This document shows, in pieces, positions 1 through 10,344 of a stretch of 64,000 bases of DNA. The stretch is taken from assembly GCA_021018995.1 (NCBI GenBank), contig CM037584.1, positions 151,189,317-151,253,316 on the forward strand, given 5' to 3'. The notes under the pieces are model-generated. The model was given only the letters and a program-made list of their open reading frames with translations. It made no database searches and was not told the origin of the DNA. Positions within the stretch are counted from its first letter, which is position 1, and each line of letters opens with the position of its first letter. The position numbers and the translations under genes are program-made. The stretch is from Chloranthus sessilifolius. Its lineage: Eukaryota; Streptophyta; Magnoliopsida; Chloranthales; Chloranthaceae.

Positions 1-35
1 CTGTTGTGGCTGCATAAAATTGTCTTACCTCCACC

Positions 36-1172
36 TCAAATTTGGGTGGTCTCTCCATTGGTAACTAGCATTTTGGTGCTGGTATCCATATGGTTATTTA
101 TTATAGCCACCAGATTGTTGCTACCCAAAAGATTGAGCAGCAGCAACCGTTCCATTACAAACTCAAGGTATTGCCCCGCAGATGGACACTCTTCTACTAT
201 GTGTTGTGGAGATTGGCATATCAGACATGCCTCCATCACTTGTGCAGCCATTCTGGGCTGCACCACAGTCAGAAGTTTATCAAATCTTTCAGTCAGATTG
301 GCCATTTGCATCCTCAGATCATCATTTCCTCTAACTTCATACATTTTTTCTTTAGCAGTCTCAGTAAGTCTCAGCTTAGGAGAAGGTTCTTGAACAGTTC
401 TAGATGAGGACATCTTTTAGAAAGCATTTTCACTTATGACCTCGAACAAGTCCCATGCCTCATCAGCTATTTTATGCATGTACGTTCCACCACAAGAGGC
501 ATCTACCATGTCTCTGCTCTTCTCATCAATCCCATTGTAGAAGCTCTGGACAAGCTGCCAGTCAGGGATCTTGTGGTGGGGACATTGTTTGAGCATCTCT
601 TTAAATCTATCCCAGCATTGGTTAAAATCTTCAGTTGGAGACTGGGCAAAAGAAAGTATGCCTTTCCTCAACTGGCTGGTCTTGGTCTCTGGGAAAAATT
701 TAGACAGAAATCTTGTCTTGAGGTTTTTCCAGAAAGTGATGCTGCTGTTTGGGAGAGTAGACAACCAGGTCATGGCCCTGTCCTTTAGGGAGAAAGGAAA
801 CAGTCTTAACCTAGTGGCTTCTGGTCCTAAACCAGCAATGGAGAATGTCGTACACAGGGCCAAGAACTGGTCAATGTGCTTGTAAGGGTCTTCCTTGCTA
901 AGCCCATGGAAAGAGGGAAGCATTTGGATGATGGAAGTTTTGATTTTGTAGTTTCCTTGAACATCAGGGAATTGGATGCTGAATGGAGAATTGTAATCAT
1001 CTGGAGCATTCAATTCCTTCAATGTTCTAGGTTGTTCTTCACCCATAACTGCTATCTCAATTCCAATAAGGGGCTCAACTGTGGTGTGTCTATGCCTTCT
1101 CGGTCTTCTACCCCTTTCTATCTCAGGGTTAGCAGGCTCTAATGTAGGACTGAGGGATCTCCTTCCTAACAT
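36..1172 (-). pseudogene. Athila-type gag (Retrotrans_gag, zinc knuckle), broken
   Basis: This is a capsid-like Gag polyprotein that would coat element RNA in the cytoplasm. I take the start as the ATG at 1172 (MLGRRSLSP), because the same start is conserved in element D. The Retrotrans_gag core (PF03732-type) is clear: FHGLSKEDPYKHIDQF near residue 85, then LRLFPFSLKDRAMTWL and SFYNGIDEKSRDM. A CCHC knuckle (CLICQSPQHIVEEC, CX2CX4HX4C) follows near 200-250. A TAA stop at 414-416 splits the frame directly after ENAF; the D copy has a Gln codon there. A later frame change separates the knuckle from the Gln-rich tail, which carries RDHPNLRW-like sequence. No pol follows in the window. It is a decayed gene, and the family assignment is firm. 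Confidence 0.85.
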
Positions 1173-1460
1173 GCACACACACCAACAGCAGGGAAGACTA
1201 TTCATTGGCACATTGCACTTAACAACAATTACAATTATCCTAATCAACTGCTATGGAATCTTCAAAGGAGAAATAGACTGAGTTTTGAGGGTTAGAGAAG
1301 TGCAAACAGAGGTAGCTAGACTCCCAGTGCAATTCTACTCTCCTTCTCTCTCTCGGTCGATCTGAAAATTCTAAATGTAATTCAGCAGTATCAATTATTC
1401 ACAAGTACAGCTACCAAACAATACAGAATCAAAAATCTAGAGTCTACTAAAAGATCAATA

Positions 1461-1478
1461 TCCCCGGCAGCGGCGCCA
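1461..1478 (-). other. Primer-binding site, tRNA-Asp type
   Basis: On the minus strand this reads TGGCGCCGCTGCCGGGGA, complementary to the 3' end of plant tRNA-Asp apart from one base. It lies six bases inside the LTR end. Priming by tRNA-Asp is characteristic of Athila-lineage elements. Confidence 0.8.
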
Positions 1479-1484
1479 AAAACT

Positions 1485-3937
1485 TGTTGATGTATTTTAA
1501 GTGCTTGCTACTGACTTTATTGAAGACAGTGATAAGAATGGGATGAATAAAAAGTGAATGAAAGATAGAGTGAGAATTATGGAGCAGCAAGCCTAAAATA
1601 TACACAGTCCTGCAAGGTACAAGGCCTGTTGTAGCAAGTTTTGATAAGTAAGAGTTTGTCCCACAGGGAAGTTGATCTTAAGCTCCAAGGGAGCCATCTT
1701 TAGTAGGCCCTCCAGATCTAACTACAGATCTGGCAATCCTAAATGGAAGGGGATTTAGGGTCACTAAAATCTAAATTCTAAGGTATCCTAATGTCTAGAC
1801 TATAGAAAAGGTTACGATAGAAGATGGAGTGAGAAAATAAATAAAAAGGGTGAGAAGTATGCTATTAGGTTCAGATTTGATGGGTTTCATGACTCAAACT
1901 CAGATCTGCTGCTATAGAAGTCCTGTCCAATGGCTACATTATCACCACTGAGGAGAAAGAATCCAACTCATTTCTGTGCCATGATCCAATCCCTTTATGG
2001 CTATAACCTGTCCACTTAAATGGTCACAGACTATCCAATTGGGGAACCACAGTCCAGATATGGGTCAAAACAAGTTTATCATTGTAGGCACTACTTCATC
2101 TAGGCTACAAGCACAAAAATCCATAGGGAACCTCAACCTCTAAAGTGCTAAGGTTGGGGCTAGGCCTGTATGGGAGCATGTTAGCCCAGACACATAGAAC
2201 CAGCAAGAGTTTGAGTACAGCCTTAGATCTAGCTGTCCACTGCTTTAGAGAGAATACAGTGATCCAGTCGCAAGCCTACAATCTCTATAACCAAACCAGA
2301 TCTGCCATCTGATGGCGGGTCTATACACATACAGGGGAGTTTTCCTCTGCACAATCTCTCACAGGGCTACAAGCACAAGTGCAGAGAAGAACAATCTATC
2401 TTGAGTCTGTGGATTGGCTTCACCCTAAGGCTATAACCTGTCCACTTGAATGGTCACAGACTATCCCAGATGCTATCCTCCTCACAAAGCTCAAGATAGA
2501 ACAAGAAACATTGCTGCCACCACCATGTTCACAAGGCTACAAAAGCACATTGCTCCCATGGGGATTTCAGATCTAGTGGGTCCTGTGGTGGGGCTAGGCC
2601 TGTATGGGAGCATTTTAGCCCAGACACACAGGTCACTTGAATCTGAGTAAACCATAAAATCAGTCCTCCATTTCTTGCAATACATCCTAGCAATGGAGGA
2701 TATCAAGGTAGCAGCCTTGTACAGAACAACTCACAAACAGAAATCCCATAAATGTAAAACACCCTATTATAAAACTCCATTAATCTATTCCAAATAATCA
2801 TACAAAGGCATAGCCAGCAAATGCTGGACTATGGAGAGAAGAAAAAGATAAAAAGAAACTACCTAAACTTACTGGAGATCTACAGCCAATTCTAGAAGAA
2901 GAAAAACTAAGTTCTATTCTCCGAGCGAGACCCCTAAACCTAAACTAGGCTTAGGTTTATATAGTAATTAGTTTGGCAGCACATTAGGGTTAGGAAACCC
3001 TAATTTTAACGATGCCACGTGGCCTAATACTGTTCCTTAGATGCCTCGGGGCGCATGCACAAAAATTGGAGCGTTGGAGTGCGTTCCCCACTTCCTGGAA
3101 GTTCCCAAAATGTCCTCTGTAGAAGTGAGGGAGAGTTAGAGTCCAGGGCCTCGCCAGGTAGCACTGGTTTCCAAGACTGTCGTGTGCTAGCACAGTCTTC
3201 GTGAGATTGGATTAACTTGAAATTCTAGCCATCACAGGGTTGTCTTAGTTTGTAGCTTAAGCAGTCGTGCAATAAAGCATTGAATCCTCGCTGGATTGCT
3301 CTGGTCTTCGCGGGATTGCACTTTCCTTCTGAATGGCGCAGGAATCACGCGAGCAGTTTGTTTCTCAATGGATCTTCGCGAGGATCCTTGCGAGGACGTG
3401 ATGTGCATTGGTCTCTGAACTGTGTGAGAGGTTTTTCTGAAGTTTTGCATCCCACGGCCACTGTGCGAAAACTATGCGCAGAAATACCTGGAGCTCTCTC
3501 TCTTCTCAGCTTATTTGAGTGAACTGCGTAAGGTTTTGAATGCTGCATTCTTGAGCTGCGCGAGCATTTAAGTGCTTGAGCTTCACGAGAGCTGCGCGAG
3601 ACATGATTCTGAAGCCCTTCTGTCACTAAACTATGCAAGAACAGTGTGGTTAATTGGTATGAAGTCTTGGGAAACTCGTGAGGACTGCGCGAGGCTTAAT
3701 TTTTGAGTCCTTTAAAGCTTGTGAAAGTTGCGCAAGGTTTAATTCTTGTCTGGATTCAGCTTTCATCCTTCTGAGGGGCTTCTGGGGCAAAAGTGGGCTC
3801 CTTAATAGGGTTCAGGCTTTATTGTAGTTGTTGTTTATTACCTACAGAAATGACTTAACACACATTTATTAGATGGCTAAGGGTCTAACAGAGGCTAAGT
3901 TAAGGGGTGAAAAGTGGTACTTTTCATGTCTTAACAA
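1485..3937 (-). repeat. 5' LTR of element A (2.45 kb)
   Basis: The LTR has perfect TGTTAAG...CAACA-type ends (plus strand TGTTG at 1485, TTAACA at 3932-3937). On the minus strand, U3 occupies about 3937-2970 and holds many CpG motifs of the GCGCGAG/TCGCGAG type (about 3040-3740). A TATA box lies at 2956-2963. The transcribed leader part (2950-1485) carries repeated blocks shared with D, such as a conserved block around 2003 and 2430, and a palindromic leader element at 1712-1733. Small open frames inside it are chance frames. Confidence 0.85.
2956..2963 (-). promoter_or_regulatory. TATA box of LTR A
   Basis: TATATAAA reads on the minus strand downstream of the CpG-motif array. The same context (GGTTTATATAG on plus) is conserved in both LTRs of D, which supports it as the element's promoter. 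Confidence 0.65.
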
Positions 3938-4723
3938 TTTACCCTTTTTTTTTATCTCCTTTTTTACCCGTGGCGCCCTTTCGGTTTTCACCACATTCAT
4001 GGGCTTAGCTCTCTTACCCCAAGCGCCCTTTCGGGTTTTCACCTGGTCCGTACAAACTCGTTTTTACCCATAGCGCCCTTTCAAGTTTTCACTACGTCCA
4101 TCTTGCTTTGAGCTTGTATTTTTTTTTATTTCTTTCATTTTTTCAAAAGCCACGGCATAGACGTTGATTCCGTCATAGCCGGCTAGATGGGTTTCTAGTG
4201 TCATCTCACAACTCGGCTCATGTTGATTTAACAGATATTATGACTACTTGTGAACCTAAAAAGAGGGCTTTCTTCAGGGTGTAGCTTGGCCATGGGTTAG
4301 GTTAGGATTTGAAGGTATGCTGGGCTAAAAGGGTTTTCTTGATACGGCTTCAGTTTTTTACAACATACTTTCTTCCTTGGGGGATTTTACTGTACACGCC
4401 CCATGATTCTTCTATTTTTTCTTATTTTTCCTTATCTTATTTCAAGCAATCTCTTTTTGAGGTTTTGCTTTTCCAACTTTTTTAGATTTTGATGGTAACT
4501 TTACTTCCTCTCTTTTTTTGTATATGTACACACTTTTTTTTTTTGGGGGGGGGGGAAAGGGGTTCATTGAAAGAAAGGCCTAGGCTCAAAATGGGGTAGC
4601 AAAGGATATCATCTTTTTTTTTAGGGATGTTTTTTTGCTACTGTGCTTGGAATGATGGCCTCTTTTGGTGGTTCTTAAGTAGTTACGTATCTATTTCACC
4701 AATACTTATCTTATCGTGATAGA
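3938..4723 (-). other. 3' untranslated region of the Tat element
   Basis: This non-coding stretch lies between the integrase stop and the LTR A insertion. It contains three 50-bp tandem repeats (3961-4110), several T-rich runs and a T12-G11 homopolymer junction at about 4533-4555. I see no polypurine tract or LTR; those lie beyond element A. Confidence 0.6.
3961..4110. repeat. Three tandem 50-bp repeats
   Basis: The core GCGCCCTTTC recurs at 3973, 4023 and 4073, exactly 50 bp apart, each followed by a TTTTCAC motif. The three units are diverged. Tandem repeats in the 3' untranslated region are known in Tat-lineage elements. Confidence 0.8.
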
Positions 4724-5818
4724 CTAAGCGTAGAACCGTCTGACGTATCCAACATTGATGGGCTCAGGAAGATGATCTCCGTCCATGGTGGCGAGGTGGA
4801 TGGCGTATCTCGGCAGCACTTCTCGGATGACATAAGGCCCTTTCCAATTCGGCCTGAACTTCCCCGTCGGATCGATGTGGAGGGATGGGAAGATTTTCTT
4901 CAGCACAGTGTCTCCTACCTTCAGATATTGACCGTGGACACATTTATTGTAAGCGCGTGCGATTCGCCCCTGGTAAACTTGAGTGTGACACAAGGGTAGG
5001 AGTCTCTTCTCGTCTAATAAGTTTAATTCATCAAAGCGGGATCTCTCTTTCTCTACTTTAAGCAAGCCTAATTCCATGAGGATTCGAAGTGAGGGTACTT
5101 TAACCTCTACCGATAGGGCGGCCTCGATTCCATACAAAAGGGAGAATGGTGTTGCCCCTGTAGCAGTATGGATCGACATTCTATAGGCCCATAATGGAAA
5201 GGATAGCATTTTGCTCTAATCTCGGTAAGTGACGACCATCTTCTCTAGGATGCGGATGACCATTTTGTTCGCAGCTTCGGCAGCTCCATTAGTTTGAGGT
5301 CGATAAGGTGATGAGCGGTGGTGCTTGATCTTGTGTTGCTCACAGAAGGCTTGGATGCGCTTATTTGAAAAGTTTATGCCGTTGTCCGTGATGATATCTT
5401 TGGGTGCTCCAAATCGGTACACGATATTACTCTTTAGAAACTTCTCGATGTGATTGGCCGTGATGTTGGCATATGACGCCGCTTCTACCCACTTGGTGAA
5501 GTATTCAATAGTGACGAGGATGAACCGATGTTCGTTTAATGCTTTTGGATTAATCATTCCGACAACGTCAAGGCCCCAGGTAGCGAATGGCCAAGGAGTG
5601 GTTATGTAGTAAAGATCGATGGCAGGAGCGTGTATCAGACTGGAGTGTTCTTGACACTTGTAGCATTTCTAGACATGTTTGCAACAATTTGATTCCATAG
5701 TGGTTCACAAGTATTCCTGCCGCCGAATTTTCTTAGCAAGCATGCGACCGCTGACATGGGCTCTGCATACTCCCTCGTGGAGCTCCTTCATGATATTGAT
5801 TGCTTCATTTTTTATAAG
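4724..5818 (-). pseudogene. Tat-element integrase (zinc, DDE core, C-terminal), broken
   Basis: This integrase would insert element cDNA in the nucleus. From 5' to 3' on the minus strand: the end of the HHCC zinc module (CYKCQEH, about 5650), then the DDE core with first Asp in TWGLDVVG, second in IITDNG, and Glu in GAAEAANK. The conserved ALWAYR-type region follows (FPLWAYRMS near 5195), and then the C-terminal domain (GKFRPNWKGPY, ending RRFYA at 4724). The catalytic triad is present. Nonsense codons sit at about 5670 (before CYKCQ) and at about 5213-5215 (after VVTYRD). The Glu in TIEYFTKW is not a catalytic position. Confidence 0.85.
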
Positions 5819-6634
5819 TCACCTGAGTAAGATGTTATTATAGGATCGCTTGTAAAGGCACTCCCCGCAAACGACGTAGCCTGTTGCTAAACGTTGAATG
5901 GTTCGCCGGTCCATCTTGGATGTACCCTCAGGGAAAGTTAGTGTCTCGAGGAAATTCTTGGCATCTGAGAACCATGGTGGCTCATCATCAGGCTTTATAG
6001 GTTCCTCAATTTGTAGGCAGAAGGCCGGCTTATTTCTCCGTTCGATCATGATTGGTTTCATCTCAACTCCATATGGGATTTCTACCATTGAAGCCAAGGT
6101 TGCTAATGCATTAGCGAACCGATTCCTTATCTGCGGGACATTAGAGAAAGTGACATCCTCAAAACAAGCTATCAGATCCTCAAGGTGCTCATGGTAGGGG
6201 ATCAGTTTCTCATCTTTCATATTCCAATCTCTGTTCGTCTGGCATATGATTAATTGCAAATCACCAAACACTCGAAGGTGAGTCACTTTTAAGTCCAAAG
6301 CTGCTTGTAGTCTAGCGGCACAAGCTTCACATTCAGCCATGTTGTTAGTGCAAGGAAAGTTGAGCTTGATAAAGACGGGTACGTGGGATCCTTTCGGTGA
6401 AATCAGAATAGCGCCAACTCCCTGACCTTCTACATTTGCTGCCTCGTCAAAGTGCATTACCCATGATTCTTCTGCCTCTTCAGTACCGTCTTCTGTCATG
6501 AACAAGATATCTTCATCTGGGAATTCGGTCCTTAACGGCTCATAGTCAGGTAAAGGATTGTCGGCAAGATGATCGACAAGTGCCTGCCCCTTGATCGACT
6601 TCTGAGTGACGTACGTGATGTCGAACTCAGACAA
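5819..6634 (-). pseudogene. Tat-type RNase H domain (272 codons open)
   Basis: An open frame starts at MSEFDITYV and carries IKGQALVDHLADNP, then the RNase H fold: WVMHFDEAAN (first acidic residue), GVGAILISPKG, NNMAECEACA (Glu) and GDLQLIICQ (Asp), followed by RNRFANALATLAS. This is the extra RNase H characteristic of Tat/Ogre elements. The frame is open for the whole domain, unlike its neighbours, and ends at a stop before the integrase zinc module. It is part of a polyprotein, so its initial Met is not a real start. Confidence 0.8.
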
Positions 6635-7096
6635 TAAAAGCTGCCATCATGCAGTTCATCCAGTGAGAGCCGGCTTCTCAAAAAGGTACTTCAACGGATC
6701 CATGCGGGCTAGGAGTAGCACGACTTAGGATAGCAGGTAGTAGCGGAGCCTCTAAGTAGCCCATACTAGGGCTAGGCATGCTTTCTCCAGATGAAAATAG
6801 CGCGTCTCATAATCAGTAAACTTCTTGCTGAGGTAATAGATGGTCTATTCTTTTCTTCCCATCTCGTCATGTTGCCCTAAGACACGTCCCATCGAAACTT
6901 CCGTCCTGGAGAGATACATCAAGAGTGGTCTCCCTAGCTCAGGTGGCACCAACACAGGTGGGTTAAGGAGGTAGCTTTTGATTTTATTAAATGTTTTCTA
7001 GCAACCGTCATTCCATTTAACGGGCGAGTTCTTCCTTAGAAGCTTGAAGATTGGCGTGCAGATGGGCGTTAGCCGTGTAATGAACCGACTGATATA
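6635..7096 (-). pseudogene. RT thumb / first RNase H remnant, several stops
   Basis: Between the RT palm and the second RNase H, broken frames still read family motifs on the minus strand: SPVKWNDGC near 7020, LLNPPVLVPPELGRPL near 6960, IYYLSKKFTDYETRY near 6830 and DPLKYLFEKPALTG near 6690. At least four stop codons interrupt it. It corresponds to the Ty3-type connection and RNase H region of pol. Confidence 0.7.
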
Positions 7097-7750
7097 TTAT
7101 ATTCTATCCAAGAACCCTCTAACTTTCTTCTCAATAGATGGTGGGGGCATTTCAGTGATAGCTTCGACTTTGACTGGGTTGACCTCAATCCCTCTCCTGC
7201 TGATGATGAATCCCAATAGTTTCTTAGACATAGCGCCAAATGCGCACTTCTGTGGATTCAGACATAACCTGTATTTTCTCAGCTTCTCAAACAATTTCTG
7301 GAGGTTTACCAAGTGATCGCCTCGCTCCAATGACTTGGCTATCATATCATCAACGTATACTTCAATTTCTCAGTGCATCATGTCACGGAATAGTGCCGTC
7401 ATTGCTCTCTGATGCATTGCACCGGTATTCTTCAGCCCAAACGGCATGACTCTATAGCAGAAGGCTCCCCAGGGGATGAGGAACGTTGTCTTCTCTCGAT
7501 CTGCCTCTGCCATCTTTATCTGATTACATTCGGAGAATCCATCCATGAAAGAAAGCATCCCGTTCTTAGCGGTGTTATCGACCAAGATGTCGATGTGCGG
7601 CAATGGGAAATCATCTTTCAGGCTAGCTTTATTCAAATTTTGGAAATCGACGCACATGCGGACCTTTCCATCTTTCTTCAGCACAGGCATGATATTGGCT
7701 AGCCACTATGGGTACTTAGATACCATGAGAAACCCCGTGTTATATTGCTT
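7097..7750 (-). pseudogene. Tat-element reverse transcriptase, broken
   Basis: This is the palm and fingers of a Ty3-type reverse transcriptase: LKKDGKVRMCVDFQNLNKAS at the start, FPLPHID, MPFGLKNTGAMHQ, then YVDDMIAKS (YxDD catalytic motif), LNPQKCAFG and KLLGFIISRRGIE. A TGA at about 7367-7369 interrupts it just before the YVDD strand. A TAG about 40 bp upstream of LKKDGK separates the fingers from PR-RT linker sequence. The catalytic aspartates are intact, but the frame cannot give one protein. Confidence 0.85.
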
Positions 7751-9234
7751 GATGACCTCGTCTTTGACTTTTAACATCCACTCGGGTCGGAGACATCTCA
7801 GCTTCTGCTTAACTGACTTCATATCAGGGTAGAGAGGCAACTCATGCTCGACCAAATCAGTGTCCAGACCAGGCATGTCCTAGTACGACCAAGCAAAAAT
7901 TTCTTGGTATGATCGAAGGAAGTCGATCATGCTTTTTCTTTCCTCAAGAGATAGCGACATTCTGATTTTGGTTTTACGGGGAATCTCCTCAGCCCCTAGA
8001 TTAATGTCCTCAGTTTCCTCAACAATGGGCGTAGGGCCATGCTCAAATTTGGCAAACCGATCGAGGAGTTCCTTGGGGAGCTCCTCCAAAAGGATATTCT
8101 CGTCCAGACTCGTAACACCTACCTCTTCTTGTATTTCTACAAGAAAGGGGTCGATTTTACGTGTGACGGGTATTTCGATTAAGGCATCTTTTTGTGTGAT
8201 TTTATCTGGAATCTTAAAAGACAATATTGTTGGACTTTATATTTTTTCAATGTTTTAGGATTTTATATTTTTTCAATATTTTTGTGATTTTATATGTTTC
8301 CAATGTTTTTGAGATTTTTGTTTTCTTCGGAGACGGACCCTTGGCAAAGCGGGTTGTTATATATACAAGGTATGGCCTGTCAAGGGCTTGTCTCACTTTT
8401 TATAGGTTTCTTTCTTTTGGGAAACAAGTGCCAAATTATAGGCCACTCCGTGCTTCTAGAGTTAGGGGCAAAGATGCCCAATTGCATACCTGAGTTGCTA
8501 CCCCTTTACCTTTTTAGATGTAGGAGGCCGGCGAGTGTGACTCTTCTGGATCGACCTCCATCATATTGATCATAGGTTCGTCTGAGATTTCATTCTCAAA
8601 CATCAACAGAGTCTTGTGGTGGTTTACCACAGTATGAGTTTGTGCATGTATTGAATGTCGCTCATCAAATAAGGATAGGGCAGCTAAATCTATTTCGAGG
8701 TTGGGAAGGAAGATGTGGGGATTGGCAGGATGGACAGGGGCTATGGGCTTGTGTGGGGTCAAATGGGTTACCCCATTTTGATCAATATTTATGACCCCAA
8801 CACTGACAAAGGATTCCCCGATGTGCGGCCTAGGGCGGGATTTCTCTTCTATGTTGATTCCTCGGGCTCTTGCAGTTGCAGCAACCCTGGCTTTCTCTTT
8901 GGCCTCTCGGACCTCTTCCTCTGTGGGCTTATAACCTAACCCGAATCAAACTTTCTGCCCCTTTCCAACAACTGGCTCTCTTCTGCCTTACAGTCTAGGC
9001 TCGAGCCCTCTACCTTTCTTATAGCCCCATTTCTAGAGCATGGCCACCGCTGCTTCCATTCTGCCATCGGTTGTTAACGTGATGTTTCTCGGGGCCTACT
9101 GCCGACACCTCATACTTGAAACTGTAGAGGTCAGTGTCTTCCTCAGTATGTGGCACATCTACTACCTTAGGATTTTCAATGCTGTGGGTGGCCTTGTCTT
9201 TCTCATCGTGCCCTTCACCAATGATGGTGATCAC
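7751..9234 (-). pseudogene. Linker between protease and RT of the Tat element
   Basis: At 7880-8224 an open frame ends in SLSLEERKSMIDFLRSYQEIFAWSY, the stretch normally just before RT, then hits a TAG; the frame resumes with DMPGLDTDLVEHEL. From 8225 to 8500 the sequence is T-rich with short direct repeats of TTTTATATTTTTTCAAT, and I see no coding signal. Frames at 8514-8762 and 9019-9234 (acidic, HTEEDTDLYSFKYE) probably belong to the polyprotein spacer, but I recognise no domain. Confidence 0.5.
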
Positions 9235-9237
9235 CTT

Positions 9238-9640
9238 CTACCCAGATATGAATTTTAACTTTTGATGGAGGGTAGAAGGTATCACCCCGACCTCAAGTAA
9301 CCACAGGCGTCCTATCGGCAAATTAAAATAAGATTTGATATCCATCACTTGAAAAGGTATAGAGAAGGTCATGGGCCTAATTACTAATTCCAGATCGACC
9401 TCTCCCATTATTTCTCTTCTTGTATTATCAAATCTCCAAGCGCTAGTCCTTGTCGGCCTTACCATATAGGGGTCCACGCCGATCTTGGTGGTAGTTTCAT
9501 AATGGGCACACATTCAGAGCTGACCCATTATCAATTAGAACCAAGGGAATTATCATGTTCATGGATTCGACTATAATATTGAGACAATTGGCATGATTGT
9601 TTCCCTCCTCCAGTAGATCTGCGTCTGAAAATGAAATGGC
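9238..9640 (-). pseudogene. Tat-element aspartic protease, frameshifted
   Basis: The active-site strand reads LIDNGSALNVCPL near 9520 (D-N-G-S, retropepsin-like), and the second half reads RREIMGEVDLELVI, PFQVMDIKSYFNL, IGRLWLLEVGVIPSTLHQKL in another frame (9238-9513). The frame changes at about 9505, a few codons after the active site. The usual LLGRPWIH is IGRLWLLEV here. The domain matures the Gag-Pol polyprotein in this family. Confidence 0.75.
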
Positions 9641-10344
9641 ATTGGGCGCCATCATTTGTCCAATTAAGTGGGGATGTCATCAAGAGATCCCAGACAGTGA
9701 TATGGGCTGGCATCCTTCTTAATTGAGTCTCAAGAATGTGCTCCCCGCTCATCTTCTCAAACGGGTGGACTGCACTGTCCTTCTTCCCCTTTGGCCGTGC
9801 TAGTCTTGTTGCTGTTGCTATTACAGTTGCTGCTATTTTTTCCTCGGGCTATTTTGAGATTTTTCTCGATCTTATAACGAAGTCCACTGCCCCCTACCTA
9901 CTACTGCTATCGGCATTAGCATTGGTTTTCTCATAGCTCAACGAGACCTGATGTGGATCATAGGTTGGTCCTGAGAGCTAGAATGGTATTGCTGCCGGTA
10001 CCTGAAGTGCATGTACTGATGGCTCAAGAGGTGTGGGTAATACTTGATTTATTTCAGTGGTAGCTGGTTGGGTGGCAAAATTGGGCCAAATGGGGGTGGT
10101 GAAGCTTGAGGGTGGTGGTACTGGGGGAAAGGGGCCATTGATAGCTGATAGGTGCTGGCGGGGGATCGAGGATTTGATGGGCCATTAGGTAATTAACGAG
10201 GGTGGTGGAGTTTGTAGGTGGTTGAACCGGGGGTAATGGGGTGGGCGCAGGCCATTGGTAGTTTATTGATGGTGGAGGATTGGGGGCCTATTGGTTTATT
10301 GGGTAATTGATGGGGGTGGTGGAATATGGTTGATACGCATTTAT
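9641..10344 (-). other. Pro/Asn-rich spacer between gag tail and protease
   Basis: This holds polyprotein spacer without an open frame. At 9650-9752 it resembles the region upstream of the protease (ILETQLRRMPAHITVWDLL). From 10080 to 10340 it is a GGTGG-rich repeat on plus, which encodes Pro-rich sequence with recurrent INY and PP on minus. Confidence 0.45.

Larger units (their letters stand above)
1..3937 (-). mobile_element. Element A: Athila-like Ty3/gypsy element, 5' half
   Basis: This is the 5' half of a minus-strand LTR retrotransposon: 5' LTR at 1485-3937, primer-binding site at 1461-1478, leader, then gag running to the left edge. The primer site matches the 3' end of plant tRNA-Asp with one mismatch, the usual Athila arrangement. 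The right LTR end abuts Tat 3' untranslated sequence at 3938, so A inserted into the Tat element. The second target-site copy lies outside the window, so the 5-bp duplication (ATTTA predicted, 3938-3942) cannot be confirmed. Positions 1173-1460 are untranslated leader. Confidence 0.85.

Noticed and set aside
4533-4565. T12-G11 run as a polypurine tract of the Tat element
   Set aside because: On the coding (minus) strand it reads C-rich then A-rich, not a purine tract, and no LTR start follows.
5216-5557. Glu instead of Asp in TIEYFTKW of the integrase, as a lost catalytic residue
   Set aside because: The catalytic Asp is the one in TWGLDVVG, upstream; the triad with ITDNG and GAAEAANK is complete.
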